A DNA stretch of 64,000 nt from Mixia osmundae IAM 14324 (Eukaryota; Basidiomycota; Mixiomycetes; Mixiales; Mixiaceae): assembly GCF_000708205.1 (NCBI RefSeq), contig NW_014575558.1:994117-1058116 (forward strand). The letters are read 5' to 3'. The notes beneath the pieces are model-generated. The model searched no databases. It was not told the DNA's origin and worked only from the letters and a program-made list of their open reading frames with translations. This document shows, piece by piece, positions 23,477 through 36,000 of the stretch; the first letter of the stretch is position 1, and the number at the start of each line of letters is the position of its first letter. Both the position numbers and the translations under genes were made by a program.

Positions 23477-24377
23477 TTATGCGGCAGCGAGCCACGAAGG
23501 CGTCGTGCTGGGATAAGCGACACCTTGAAAGTCGATGCCACAATTGTACCTCTTCTGAAGCCGGAGTGCGCTTGCAGGCACAGGCCCGCTAACGGCTTGA
23601 CCTCGGCGGCCTAAGAAGTCGATAGGCTCATCTTCCAGTATACTGACTTCCGGGAATGCGACGTCGGTCGTCCGCGTCGGTGGAGGATTGTCCTCGGACA
23701 CAGAGCGACGGCAATGCTTGTGTTTCTTGCTGTGCTTCTTGTGCTTCTTGTGTGTCTTCTTGTGCTTCTTGTGCTTCTTGCTCTTCTTAACCGCCTTACC
23801 GACGAGACCTGACTCGACCGCTGACGCGACGGAGCTGACAGCTGAGGCCGCTGCTGTCTCGACTGCACCGCCAGTATATGCAGAAATGGTGATGGACAGC
23901 TTTGGCACGTCGGTGCCAGAGTCATTGTGCCAGATGTCGTAGACGACGGTGTTTGCGTCGGCGACAGCCTTTGCGAGTGCTGCCGCTGAGATCTGCGCTT
24001 CAGGGTAGGTGGCAAGGTTGCAGAGATTGCTCGCAGCAGCAAAGGTGGGCGCAAATTCGGTGCAGCACACGCCGCCTGCCCAGGCCTTGGCTACTTTTGC
24101 GTAAGCTGCGCAGTAGCAAGTCGCCTGGGCCTTTGTGCCCGTCTGACTCGAGCAAGCTGAAGGCAGCGGCGTGGCAGCATCCCATAGTTCGCGAAGGGTG
24201 GATCCCGTGCACATCCAGCAGCCGGCTGCATTGCGATCATGTCGGTCAGTCGCCTTCGTGACACAGAAGGTGCACGAGCTTACAGCAAGTGGTGTCACCC
24301 GCACAGCAGGCTCCTCCCGCAGAGACGAAGCTAGCCAAGGTGAGGAGGATGGCAAGGCTCAAGACGATGGCCTTCAT
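23477..24377 (-). CDS. Secreted preproprotein with Cys-rich head, Lys/His repeat and dibasic sites
   Basis: Two exons (24377-24284, 24225-23477; GTAAGC donor) give 280 residues. Signal peptide MKAIVLSLAILLTLASFVSA, then a cysteine-rich N-terminal part (GACCAGDTTC, CWMCTG, TCYCAAY, GVCCTEF, NLC). An alanine-rich segment is followed by a low-complexity (KKHKK)n Lys/His tract at about 23700-23800, then CRR, GRR and LQKR dibasic sites before a C-terminal YNCGIDFQGVAYP peptide. The dibasic pairs fit Kex2-type processing, and the His/Lys tract could bind metal or polyanions; both are inferences. No close family recognised. Confidence 0.7.
23712..23796. repeat. Coding minisatellite (CTTCTTGTG)n
   Basis: Imperfect 9-nt repeat CTTCTTGTG on the plus strand, in frame, encoding the Lys/His tract of the secreted preproprotein on the minus strand. 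Such tracts change length readily by slippage. Confidence 0.8.
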
Positions 24378-24655
24378 TGTCGTGCGTTCCGTTTGATGCG
24401 TAGGCGTGAATGCGTGAATGCGTCGATTGCAGTGTGAGTTGCGTGTAGCGAGCGCCGACCAGCGGAGTCTCGCGTCGTGTTACGAAGCTTGATATGCGTC
24501 TCTGTGTAGCGACCAGCGCTCGATGTCGTACCGTTCAAAGGAAGTGCTGCGCGCCAAGAACGCCGGCCAGCCAGGCGCGTCGTCCTCGCGGCGTGATCAG
24601 AGTGATCGTGTCACATGTCAAACTGCGTGACACGTCACCGTCACTGTTGCCATCG

Positions 24656-27351
24656 ATGGCTCACCCACCACGGAGCCACAATGGCCTGGTACAAGAGCGG
24701 GCAGGAGCGAATCGGTTCGCGAAAGCCTATGTTCCTCGCTGGCTCCGCGACGTCAATCTTGCGCCCTTCCCGCTGATTGATCCGGGCGTGCTTCCTGCGG
24801 TTGACTGGCGTGCCTGGAATGGATCTCTGTGCCCGTCGTCGATGCTCGAAGCTTACGACGCAGAGAGGGCGAACCGCCACGCGATTTGTGCAGATCTCTT
24901 GACCCAGTTCAAAGCCAAGTATGACATCGGCATTCTGCAAGAAGCTCGACCAATGCCCGTTTCGTCGCCTCAGACGAGCGCAAGAGCAGCCTGGGCTCAG
25001 CACGACAGCTCACGTAGCTCACAAACTCCTTCGCCTGCCCCTCCTGCTGTCCAGACTCCGAGTCTCGCCTCGCAGACAACAGCAACGACGGCTGCGACGA
25101 GCATAAGGTCCATGTCACGATCCCCAGGCCGGCTTGTCCATCTGCCCACTCTATCGCAAGAGCACTACGGTCTCCGCTTTCTGAGCATCCTCCATGAAGA
25201 GTTCAGGGCCAGAAAGGAAGTGCTCACATCGGCAGATATATACATGACCACTCTCGAGGTTGAGCAGTTGCCCGCCTCTGCAATCTCGCCGGCACGACAG
25301 CTATATGCATTTGATGCAAAAAACATTCGCGAGGGTTGGCCACCCGTCGAGATTGGTGACAGAATCCTGCTCCGGCAGCTCTACCCGGAGCATCTGACCG
25401 CTCAAGGTACCTGCTTCGCTGCCAGAGTTCACGCCATCTCGCGCGTCCAAGGCCGAGTCATCGTTCGTTGCGATGCCCTTTTGCAGAATTGGGTGTCTGG
25501 CTACTTCAACGTCCAGTTCACGCCCCAGTCGCAGTACTTTTCTGCAATAGACGAAACGCTCCAGCTCTACCAGTCCCTGCTAGACCCTTCACACTTTCCC
25601 CTTAGTCATTACCCCGGGGGTCCCAGTCCAGCTAAGCAGGAGCAAGCAAGAGCTTGGCTGTTCCCGACAGAGGAACTTGCATCCCGAGTAGGATATAGCA
25701 GTCTGCATTCGCTCGAGCGGTGGCGAGACGAGCATCTCAACGCCGAGCAAAGGCGAGCGATCACAGATGTTACCCTGCGCACCCGGCGAGTGCCCTATCT
25801 AATCCATGGCCCGGCCGGAACAGGCAAGACCAAGACGCTGGTTGAGTGCGTTCTTCAGATACTCGAACACGATCCTAACGCCCATCTGCTCGTCGTCGGC
25901 TCCAGCAACCCTTCTGCCGACACGCTCGCTAAACGCTTGCGAAGCCACCTTGATCCTTCTGTCATGTTGAGACTGCAAGACGCAAGCAGGCCTTTCACAG
26001 AGGTCGTCGATGACCTCCTCATGTTTGCACATATCGAGGATGATCGCTTCGCTATGCCATCCTTGCAAGCTCTGCTCGCCAAGCGCGTCATCGTCACAAC
26101 CTGTCTGGACGCCCAGATGCTCCTCCACGTAGGCTGTACCAACGGCCTATTGCAACAGATTGAGCGAAATGTGATGCGGAGCATACATCCACTTGCGCCG
26201 TTGTCTAAAGTTGCCCAGCCGCATTTCACGCATCTGCTAGTAGATGAAGCCGGTCAGTGCTGTGAGCCAGAGGTGCTCCTACCGCTAGCCGTCATGCTAC
26301 CTTCTGGCGAGCTCGACGATCGTGTCCGCCAACCGCAAATTGTGCTGTGTGGTGATGTCAAGCAGCTTGGTCCGACAATTGACAGCGAGGAAGCCAGAGC
26401 GCACGATTTCGATCAGTCACTTCTGGAACGCCTGTCTGAGCTGCCTCTCTATGCTGAACATCCGAGCGCGAGATCCAAGGGAACGAGCCGGACTGGCAGA
26501 TCGCCCTTGCCTCCTCGACCCGTGCACTTTGCAGACCTCACCCGCAATTACCGCTCGCACCCCGGTCTTCTCATGATGCCTAGCGCGCTCTTCTACGACA
26601 ACTCGCTGAGGGCGGAAGCAGCAGAACAGATCAAAGCTACTCCGTTACTCAGCTGGTCTGGGTTGTCTGGCTCTCACATACCGCTGTTGTTCCACGGCGT
26701 CGACGGCGAAGAAGATTGGGTCGATGAGGGCGCGAGCTGGTACAACGTCACAGAAGTCGATCGAGTTGTGGCTTACGTCAGCTCGCTCTTAGGAAGCTTC
26801 AAAGGACGGCTTCAGCCCAGCGAGATTTCCGTCATCTCGCCCTTCCGAGAGCAAGTCTGGCGCGTTCGACTGGCGCTACGATCGCGTGGCCTGAGTCAGG
26901 TTGACGTAGGCAATGTGGAAGCCCTTCAGGGCGCTGAAAAGTGAGCGGCGAAGCACAATCGCTGAGCAGAGCTGAGAGCTGAAACCTGTCGAGCAGCCGT
27001 GTCGTCATCATCTCTACTGTACGGTCACGACGTGTCGACTTTTTGGCAGACGATGCCCTTCGAAATCGCGGCTTAATCCATCAGCCGAAGCGTCTCAACG
27101 TTGCGATCACAAGACCAAAAGAGTTGCTGATCATTGTCGGTAATGGAAAAACGCTGATCGAGGATGTATGGTGGCGCAAGATACTTCAATTCTGCCAGCG
27201 TCACTCGCTCTATCGGGGAGCCAGCTTTCCGGGCCTCGAATCTACTGAACTAAACGAAATATCGCTGCTTGAAGAGACATACCAGACGAATCCAGACCAC
27301 TTCCGATCGCTCGTCTCGTCGATGGCGAGGACAACACTTTCTTGCGAATAG
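24656..27351 (+). CDS. SF1 RNA helicase of the SDE3/MOV10 (Upf1-like) group
   Basis: Two exons (24656-26940, 26997-27351) give 879 residues. Motifs: Walker A HGPAGTGKTKT (about residue 383), VVGSSNPSADTLAKRL (Ia), HLLVDEAGQCCEPE (II, about 530), CGDVKQLGPTI (III), LTRNYRSHPGLL (IV), ISPFREQV, and VEALQGAEN-RVVIIST with RLNVAITRPKELL (V/VI) across the intron. The order LVDEAGQ plus GDVKQLGP is characteristic of MOV10/SDE3 helicases, which work with Argonaute in RNA silencing; that role is inferred from the family. The N-terminal ~130 residues include a Ser/Thr/Pro-rich linker. The ATG at 24656 is the first start compatible with the family. Confidence 0.88.
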
Positions 27352-27819
27352 ATGAGTTATCAGGCAAGAGTGCTCTGCAGAGCGCTGAGCACCGTGTTGT
27401 TGTACTATGACGAGCAAGTCCTGCATTGCAGACAGCAACATGATCAATAGGTGAAGCAAGGATCTGCTGATAGCTGAAGCATGCGAGTTGCTTGCTGGCC
27501 ATGAGCAGGTCGAAGAAGCATGTCAAGTATACCCAACTTTGCCTTTGTGGCCGCGTACAGATGCCCGCGTATGAGTCTGAGTCGGCGGAAGCGAAAGCGA
27601 CCTAGTGCGTCGATGTACACGATTGACGAGCTCTGAGGACGCTCTCTATTGATTCAGGGCCTGCCCTAGCATCACTCAGGACGGCGCAGCGGGCATGACC
27701 GACGCAGCGAGCATTGAGACGGCAGACTCACCGAAGCGCTCGATGGAAGCAGTCTCTGCCGAGCGCTTGCTTGCACATTTCAGTTTGACGCGGGCTGATG
27801 TTGCAAACACAGTATGCAG
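27352..27819. other. Intergenic stretch, nothing supported
   Basis: About 470 nt downstream of the helicase. Short open frames exist on both strands, but none shows homology, codon bias or a splice pattern that I can defend. Confidence 0.4.
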
Positions 27820-28571
27820 TCAACTCGCTAGTTTGCATCCGGCGTATACTCTGCACATTTCCGGCCTGCTGTCGGCCACCACTCGGCTCCGCATGGCATT
27901 CCGACAGGTATGGTGCAAGCTCGCGTGACTGCATGAGGTAAGACAGAGCCTCGGTGGTTGCAGAGGCGACTGACTGATCTCTGGAAAAAATTGGGAACAC
28001 CAAATTCGATGGTGTGGGTCGTCCGAACCCCGGAAGTTGTTAAAGTCACAGCGCATGTAAGCCGAGCGTCCCCGGTAATCAAGACTGTGGCTTCTCTGTA
28101 AGACTGCGCATGGGAGAGGGTATCGATTTACTCTCTATCGAGATAGCCCAAGTCAAATTGATGGCTGACAAAGGCACGACAACAGTGCTTGATGGCCAAC
28201 GTGCTAGCGTTGCCATCGTCAAGGATGTCGAGTTGCGTGTCTTGGGACATCCTGTAGATCATTTGTTGATCGGTCACGAGCGACAGGGTGGCCGCACACT
28301 TGACTTTCCGCAGAGACGGCTGAGTAGAACAGGTCGCATGGGAGACCGGATACTGCTCAGGATTGAGAAACATGAGGATCATGCTCTCGGGCACGGTAGC
28401 CCGAATTCTGACAGCGTCGACCAGATGAACAGGCCTGAGCTCATCACAGACCACTTCGCAAGCGTCAATGACGTCGCAGAACGTCCGAGTCGCAAATCTT
28501 CGCACGGCTAGTGACCGAGGGAATACAGACGGGGTATACGACAGAGCAGGCAGCAGCAGACACAGGCGCAT
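27820..28571 (-). CDS. Diverged secreted family I protein
   Basis: The ATG at 28571 starts MRLCLLLPALSYTPSVFPRSLA, followed by FCDVIDACEVVC, an exact C-x5-C-x3-C. The same open frame holds KVKCAATLSLVTDQQ and NASTLAIKHCCRAFVSH, matching the PDCxLV and IVAAIADCC blocks. After an intron near 28085-28105 comes YRGRSAYMRCDFNNF and IWCSQFFPEI, equivalent to LVLRCSNAW and NCNNFF of the tandem copies, ending around 27820. The family's first intron appears in frame or lost. Homology is by spacing and block order, not high identity. The 3' end is less certain. Confidence 0.55.
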
Positions 28572-28762
28572 CCTTGTTAGATCGCCTTTATATGGCACCG
28601 GGTCCCCGGTTACCAGCCACACGACTGGTCTGGATTCGAAGTAGCCGTGTGGCGCGCCACTATCTCCAATTGGCATGATGCGGGGTGTGCGACGGCCAAT
28701 CAAAGACAGAAGTCGTCGACACATCCAGGCGAAGGCAGAGGGCTCGACGGTCACCGACAGAC

Positions 28763-29859
28763 ATGGGTGTCGGCAATGCGGTCAACAGAGTCATCGCCGT
28801 CGCCTTCTTGACGGCATCGGCTGTCATGTTCCTCATCATCTGTATATCTACCCCGGTCTTCAAGCAATTCACCTTTCTCTCCACCACCCTCGGTGATGGC
28901 ACCCTCGTCAGAGCTGGCATATGGGGATACTGTGTCCGCAACCCTCAGGGCGTCGAGAGCTGCCCGCATTCATCGGTCGGCTACGTGTTGAGTCAGTCGA
29001 GCGTGATGTAGATTCGATGATCTCTTGGCTCACCCACTGGTCCGGTAGATGCCGCCGGACTGCCAGGATATACTGGCAGCGGACCTGCAACGACTGTCAT
29101 CGTGGGCAAGCCGCTATCGACTGCTCTCATTCTTTACGTCCTGAGTAAGTCACACGACAGATCTGCTGGGGATCTTCAATCTGACGCCGCCCTCCTGCAG
29201 CGTTCGGTCAGAACCTGCTGGCACTTCAGGCTGCCTTTCTGCCCTTCCGATTGGTCACCATCATCGCCCTCGTCCTGATCTTCATGCTCTTCGGCAGGTT
29301 CCCTCTGCCCGCTCGTGAGTCGTATGTGTCTGATAGGGCGAACACAGGCATCGGCGCCATCTCACTGCTTATCAGCTTCATCGTCTACTCACAAGCCAAC
29401 AGTCGGATGTACCAGCAGTTCCCCAATGGCACAGTCTCCTCCCGGCTGGGCAACTGCAACTGGCTTGGACTGGCCGCAGTGTGTTGCACCATCTTGGCTT
29501 TCATCTTCCTGCTCATCGCCATGCCTGCCAAGGAACGGCCGAGAGACGAGAAGCACTACACTTGGGACGACATGTCTGTGCACGACGACAACTCTGTCGT
29601 CGACGAAGGCCGTTCTTCGAAGCGGTCCAGAGGGTACGGCACGAGTGGCTACGGCAGCCGATCTGGCCGATCTGGCACATCCTATTCCAGTCGAACACGC
29701 TCGGAACGGTCCAGCCGATCTGGCACAGGCGCAGGTAGCCGATCCTACAACACTCGATCGCGCGATGGCACTGGCTCTGAGGCATACGAGGACGAGCACG
29801 AGATGCACGACCGGAGGACCAACTCGAGCGAGTCGTCCGTCGTGTCGAGATATGATTGA
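28763..29859 (+). CDS. SUR7/PalI-like four-helix membrane protein
   Basis: Three exons (28763-28991, 29049-29144, 29201-29859) give 327 residues. Four hydrophobic helices are visible: VIAVAFLTASAVMFLIICIS near the start, TVIVGKPLSTALILYVL, LVTIIALVLIFMLFG and GLAAVCCTILAFIFLLIAM. A loop with WGYCVRNPQGVESC carries two cysteines in the place of the claudin-like W-x-C-C signature of SUR7/PalI/Rim9 proteins. The C-terminal ~120 residues are a charged Ser/Gly/Arg repeat-rich cytosolic tail (RSGRSGTSYSSRTRSERSS). Family members act at the plasma membrane in eisosomes, pH sensing or stress; the exact paralogue is uncertain. Confidence 0.78.
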
Positions 29860-29987
29860 GTCAATCTCGCCAGGAAAGCCAGCTCGGACACTCATACAGA
29901 GACCGCGCTCCTAACTTATTCGCCTCTTTCGCACCTGTCATGATCGCTCGTTAGGCGATTGGATGTACACTCCTCGATTGCATGTAC

Positions 29988-30731
29988 TCAGTACTGTTGC
30001 GTTTGATTCCCAGACTGATCACCTCGGATGGCCATTGTCCTGCGTGCCTCTGTCGTGAAAAGGTGGACGACGAATTCGCCACCGTCGACGAGGGTCCAGG
30101 TAGGCTCTGGCGGCTCCAGTCCTTCGATTGCCACTACGCGCTTCCTCTTGCCTTGCACAGCTGGCACATCTCTCGCCTGGCATGGTGACATTCATACTTG
30201 TCGGAGAAAGACAGCACAGAAAACACTGACCCATTCGGCTACTTGGCCAGTCGCAGATCTGAGACCGCGTTCTCTGCCAGACGCCATCTCGAGCACGACG
30301 ACCCAGTCCCATACGGAGCCGCCTGTCATGTCTTCGAGGGTGTCCGCGCTCGTGCTTGCTTTGGCGTCGATGAAAGTCGTCGCGGAAGCCTCAAAGAGCG
30401 GCGATTCAGTCAGATGCGCGTGCAGCTGCCACAGCCTCTCCGGCAGCTTGTCAGGCCGTGGCTGAGCGCGTCGTGTGTGCTCGGGCGTGCGCTGACTCGG
30501 TGTAGCCTTGCCTGGCTCATACGAAGGATCTACGAACCAAGGAATGCTGTCTTGCTCCTGTCTGAAGCTCTCGACAATCGTCGACGGTATCTCGGGTGGC
30601 TGGACGGACGAGAAGCGTGTTGCAGGCAATGTGCGTGGCTGCTTCACGCGTGCGCTCGTGCCGAGCGAGCGCAGGCTAGCGCAGGTGCATCTCAGCAGTC
30701 TTGAGGCCGCCATCGTCGGCGATGATGCCAT
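29988..30731 (-). CDS. Mitochondrial ribosome-silencing-factor-like protein (RsfS/DUF143 domain)
   Basis: Two exons (30731-30231, 30176-29988) give 229 residues. The first ~40 residues are basic and Ser/Arg-rich without acids, a likely mitochondrial presequence. The C-terminal half has the RsfS pattern: WDWVVVLEMASGRERGL, QVAEWARDV, then IEGLEPPEPTWTLVDGGEFV, VHLFTTEARR. RsfS/MALSU1 and the Atp25 N-domain associate with the large ribosomal subunit. The 5' end faces the TBC gene with only 71 nt between starts, so the two share a bidirectional promoter. Confidence 0.75.
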
Positions 30732-30802
30732 CGATCAAAGAAGCGCGTCAACATCGCGAGAGAGACGACGTTGACGACGGCCGACGGCCTGGCTTGCTGC
30801 AA

Positions 30803-33014
30803 ATGGCCGAGCCCGAGGAGGCAGTACCCTCTTGGCTGATCAGGCCACTGGAGGATGACACCCTGCGAGCATTCGACGAGCTCTTCCCGACAGCGGCCCC
30901 CTCCCCACGTACTCTCGAGCAGCTAAAGCAGTTTGCGCTCTTGCCATCGACTAGCACAAGCACTCAGCCTTGTCCCGCGACTGCTCTCCGGTCCATCTAC
31001 TGGCGCTGCTGTCTGGGAACGCTCAGCCTGCCTCTTGCCTCGCCAGACAGCACACGCGCTCCACTCTGGGCGCTCAGTCTCGAACGCACTCGCTCAGAAT
31101 GGGATGAGCTTGCAGACCGCTTCCTCAGCGGTCCAGACGGCAAGGGCGTCGGCGATTATCTCTCAACGGCCAAGCAAGCTCGGGACGGTACCCTCCGGAC
31201 CTCTCCCATCTCGGCAGAACGGCTTCACCTTGACTTGACGCGCAATAATCCACTGGCACTGGACTCGAGCGTGAGTCTGATATGTCCGACAGTCGTGCCT
31301 CGCTGATGGCCTGAAAGTCGCCTTGGAAAGCCTGGTTTGTGGACATGGAGCTTCGAAGGATGATCAGGCAAGATGTCGACAGAACGTCCGTCGTGCAATG
31401 CTTTACCGTCTACTGCGCTGATGTGCTAGCAGCTTCCCCGAGCTGGCCTTCTTCCGCGATGCTCTCGTACAGGACACAATGACAGATCTGCTCTTCGTCT
31501 GGGCTAAGCTCAACGAGGGCATCGGCTATCGTCAAGGGATGCACGAAATCCTCGCTCTGCTCTATGCAATCGTTGACCGCGATTCACTCCCATGCAAGAG
31601 CGAGCGAGTACGAGCCATGTTCGTCTTGGACAGGGCCCGCGTCGAACATGACACATGGTCACTCTTCCAGATCCTCATGCGATCCATTGCCTCCTTTTAT
31701 GACCACACCACACTCGTCCCGCTTGTCACTCACACCAATCCCGGTCTTGGCCTCACATCCCTCAAAGATGCCACTAGACACGTACAGCCCATCGTCGAGC
31801 GATGTCAGCGCATCCATGATCGGTCACTGCGTGCAATCGACGAACAGCTCTGGACTCATCAGAACCAGCTCGGCATAGAACCTCAAATTTGGGGGATACG
31901 CTGGCTGAGACTTCTGCTTTCGCGCGAGCTGCCCCTTCAATCAGTCTTGCGACTCTGGGACGGGCTCTTCGCGGAGGATCCCTCGCTTCAATTGCTCGAC
32001 TTTGTCTGTTTGGCTTTGCTTGAGCGCATCAGAGATCAACGTAAGTGTTGACCATCTTGATTCTTCAACACACATTGACAGTGCCGAGCAGTACTAGCCG
32101 CCGACTACTCAAGCTACCTGCAAGCCCTGCTGCGCTATCCGATTCCGAGTGACTCAGAGCTAGAGGTCCCTCTCTTGCTGCAGCAAGCCATCCTCCTGCG
32201 CGACAACAGCAATCCTACTGGCGGTCTTACGGTCCGAGAGCAAAATGGGCGCGCAGGACTCACACCTCATTCGATGCAGGTCCCTCCAAGAAGATTAGTC
32301 ACGAGCACCCCGCGGCCCATAGGAGATGCGCCTGCCCGCGCAAACGAGCTCACGTCGATGAGCGACCTTGCAAAGACGGTCTGGTCACGCGCAGAGGCAG
32401 CTGGAATCAACAAGGCCGTCTTGTCTGCCTTTACGGAAATCAGGCGCAACGTCGACGCTTATCAAAATGCTCTGGCTACTAGCCAGGCTGCAGGCATGAT
32501 GCAGCCGACCGCCAGCGTAAACGGCATTCGGGACTACGCAGCCGAGCTAGCAGCGCATAGAGCCGGCAACGCAAACATGGCCAATGCGCTTGATCTATGC
32601 ACGAGCGTAATTGAGCGGATCGCCGCGCCCGTCACGCCCAATCTGGACGATCCGACCAGAACGAGCACCTTGTCGTCCGATTCCGCTACTTCTCTGTTCA
32701 TGACCGTCACCATCATGCGGCATATACGCGACGTGCTAAAGGGCACTTCGAGCGGCTTCGACGCCAGTGTCTTGGGTCCTCTGGAAGCTGTCAAAAATTC
32801 GCTTGATCAAGTACAGCCATCCTCGATGCGTCGGGCGAGTCCCAGTTTGCTGCTGTCGACTCGGGATGACCATTTTGCGACGGGCTTGCCTCGAGTTCCC
32901 TTCAGTGCGAATCTACCAGATAGGCTACCGCCGCACACCGCATCTCCAAAAAGGCAGTCACAGGCGTCACAGACTGAGAAAAGCACGCATAGCGATCCTT
33001 TGGGCGCGATTTAA
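30803..33014 (+). CDS. TBC-domain Rab GTPase-activating protein, TBC1D5-like
   Basis: Four exons (30803-31270, 31318-31385, 31433-32040, 32092-33014) give 688 residues. TBC motifs: RSIYWRCCLG at the start, DMELRRMIRQDVDRTFPE (catalytic Arg finger motif IxxDxxR), GYRQGMHEILALL (Gln finger YxQ), and LRLLLSRELPLQSVLRLWDGLF. NPLALDSS before the finger and LLAADYSSYLQALLRYP after the domain are typical of TBC1D5. The ~300-residue tail is Ser/Thr/Pro-rich with no domain seen. Predicted to act on Rab7-type GTPases in endosome-retromer or autophagy traffic, by family. Confidence 0.85.
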
Positions 33015-33059
33015 CGACCCCTTCTCCTCACTGTTGCTTGTGATCCCAATGCATGTGTA

Positions 33060-36000
33060 TCATACAATCACATCCTCGTCGCGCACAGACGAGGTTTCTG
33101 CCGGCAGTGCGATATCAGGCACCTCTTGCGCCATAGTCACCTCTTGATCTACCTGCTTTTGCTGCAAGGTTGTATCAAGCCACTGACGGAAGATCTCTAG
33201 CTTACGACCCGCGCCGATCGTGGGCTCCTCCCGCTTGCGATGAAGCGTATCGCCGGTGCCACTGACGAAAAACATCCTGTACGATCTCAAGCAGACGCGC
33301 GACTCGAGTCCAATCTGACTTTTAGGCGTTTCGGCCGAGCCCAACTGAGCATTTCGCACGTTTCTGAAGATCTCATCAGACGTGCGTCCCATCTCGAGAA
33401 GGCGCATACCTAGGCAATAGAACAGAGCTCCTCAGTGTGCCATCCGCTCGCCAGGCTTGCGCTGGCAGTCCTTCGGTATTGAAATCGCGTGTGTAGCTCT
33501 GCAGATACGCTTCCCACTGATCCTTGGCTGTGTGCTCGTCTTCCGGAAGCAAATCGTCGCGACCAAGCAGCTGATATCCTATGTAGAGCGTGTCATGTCG
33601 CACGGCCTGCAGTACAAGATTAACGCCAGATCAGCAGACAGACATGAGCCAGTACGCACAGTTTCAACGCGATAAAAGTTTGCATCGCTGCCGAGTGCCG
33701 ACTCGACGCGCGAGCGATAGCCGACCTGCCTGGCCCGACTAGTGGCATCGTCTGCTCGATCCTTGGCGAGCTCTTGTGCTACCCGCTCACACGCTGCCGC
33801 ATTGACATGCTGCGGGTCGCTTAGATGATGAGCCTGTTCGCGGCGAGACATCAGCATCGGTTGCACGGGCAGGACAAGCGAGCGACTGACGGTGCGGATG
33901 ATGCTGCGAATAACGCTGTCCACCGAAAAGATACGCCAAGCCTCAGTACCAAAGAGATTACGGGCGGCATCCTCGAATTTGTGAGAATCAAGCTCGCCAT
34001 TGCAGAAGCGCTCGCAGAGCGCCAGCAGATTGTCGTAAAATGCATCAGCATCAATGCTTGGTGTATGATAGACGCCCTTCGTGGACAACACTGGAGCGGC
34101 TTGCGGGTGTGAGCTTGGTGCGACGCGCGCCAAGGAAAGGACAGTCGCAGTCCGTTTGAGCTGCCACAAGCGATCGTACAGGAAATGCAAGAGACGAACG
34201 AGTGCATACTGTGACGAGCCGCAGAAGAAGTTCCACGTCGGCCTGTCAGACCGCCTAGCGATCTCCTCGGTCAGCGTGATCGCAATGACAGGTTCCGCGC
34301 CTTCGACGAGAGGAAGCGGAGACGTGCTAGTCTCGACCTCAATCGTGGACTGCACCGGCAGCGCATCGACAGTTTCGACGCCCTCCATCCCATCCAGACC
34401 CGCATTTGTAGCCGGCACGGGCGGCATATCTTCGTCTGCAGTGGCATCTGGCAGATTGAGATCCTCTGTTCCATCTGTCGAAATTGCGCTAGGTGAGCCA
34501 GGATCTGCAACGAGAGCCGGCGAGGAGAGCATGGGCGAGACGGGAGCGCTTGCTTCGCCCTTACGTCCGCGGGCAGTTCGATCTGCGTTGCGCAGCACTT
34601 GCTTGCGCAGGTCGGCAGCACGTCGGGCAGCGCCCTTTTTGCCGGCAATGGGAGGCGTTGGCGCTTCCTCACCGGCATTAGATGCACCGTCTTCGCTCGG
34701 ATCAACATCGGAGGCAGCGTCTGTGGCAACAAAGACCGCAGCTTGTATGTTCTTATCGACCTCGAGCTGTGGTATGAGGAAGACATCCCGGAGGTAGAGC
34801 TTGAGCAATGCTTCGATGCGAGATTTGTCGAGGAGTGAATAGCCAGTCGCCGACACGCGATCTAGATAGGAGAGCGAGAGCTTGACAATGTCAAAGAGTA
34901 TGCTGCTATCTTCTATCTGAGCAGCGAGCTGCTGCGTCGGCGGCTGTTCGCGATCAAGCGAGCCAATCAGACTGCGTTGCTGTTGCTCCCTACGAATGGT
35001 CTCTATCTCGCTGACAAATGTCTTCATCTGTACCGCCTTTTTGTCCTGGACCTTTGCTTCGGCACCCTTGTGATCGAGTGACTTGAAAAAGTTTTTGGCG
35101 TCAATCTCGCGCCACACTCGATTCCACTCGCGCAAAGCTCGCTTCCACTCTTCATCCTTTTGCTTGAGTCGGGCGAGCACGATCGGTACTGCGACGCAAG
35201 GATTCTCATGAAGCGCATGGATGACGTTGACGCCGTGCTCTTTACCGTAGACCTTCTTGACTACGCGCTGATAGATGCTCTTCGATTGACCGCCTAAGCC
35301 CGTCTTTAGCCGGAACGGAATGCGATCTTCGGGATCCATGAGCTGGATACGAGCAGCTATCGGTTCCAGCAAAGCTATCGTACGAGCGTTGGCCTCGATA
35401 TGGAAATCATATTCGAAACGCTCCTCCTCTGACCGCTGCAGATTTTCTTCCCACGTGTTCTTTTTGTGCGCGATGAAGAAGCCGTCATCTGCTGCCGCCC
35501 AGGTAGGATGTGAGATGAGTTCGTCATTGAGCACATCCCAGCATAGTGCATCACGCCCCGAGCAGGGTTGGTTCACTTCTCGTGCGGTGCTGGGTAGCTT
35601 GCGATAGCTTGGTCCAAATTTAGCAGAATCGGCCTGGCCTGCATCTGTCCAGCTTGTGTCTGCAGTGGGCACGTTGGTGATGACCCATTCGCCTGTCTCT
35701 TGCAGCACTCGACCCGGGCCAGCGTAGCCATCGTTCCAGCCTACTATACCTCTGAATTGGGCCCAAAGATCTGGATTTTGACCTAGGAACAGGTAGGCTC
35801 GAGACACGAGGGCGGGCAAATCGATCAAATCTTGTGCGAACAGATTGAGCAGTTTGAGAAAGTCGTGATATGTCTTCTTGTCATCTATCCACTTTGCAAC
35901 CCTTTCGAAGAACGACGATTCGTCAGCTTCGATCGGAGGTGGAACGGGTGGAATAATCGGCAGGTGATGCGGGAGCTGCACACCATAATTAGACAAATTA

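Noticed and set aside
27695-27928. Plus-strand frame MTDAASIETADSPKRS with a GTATGG donor at its end
   Set aside because: It overlaps the last exon of the minus-strand family I gene, and no downstream exon could be connected.
34081-34797. Long plus-strand open frame (238 codons) inside SIN3
   Set aside because: Antisense shadow of a GC-rich exon; it has no homology while the opposite strand encodes conserved SIN3 sequence.
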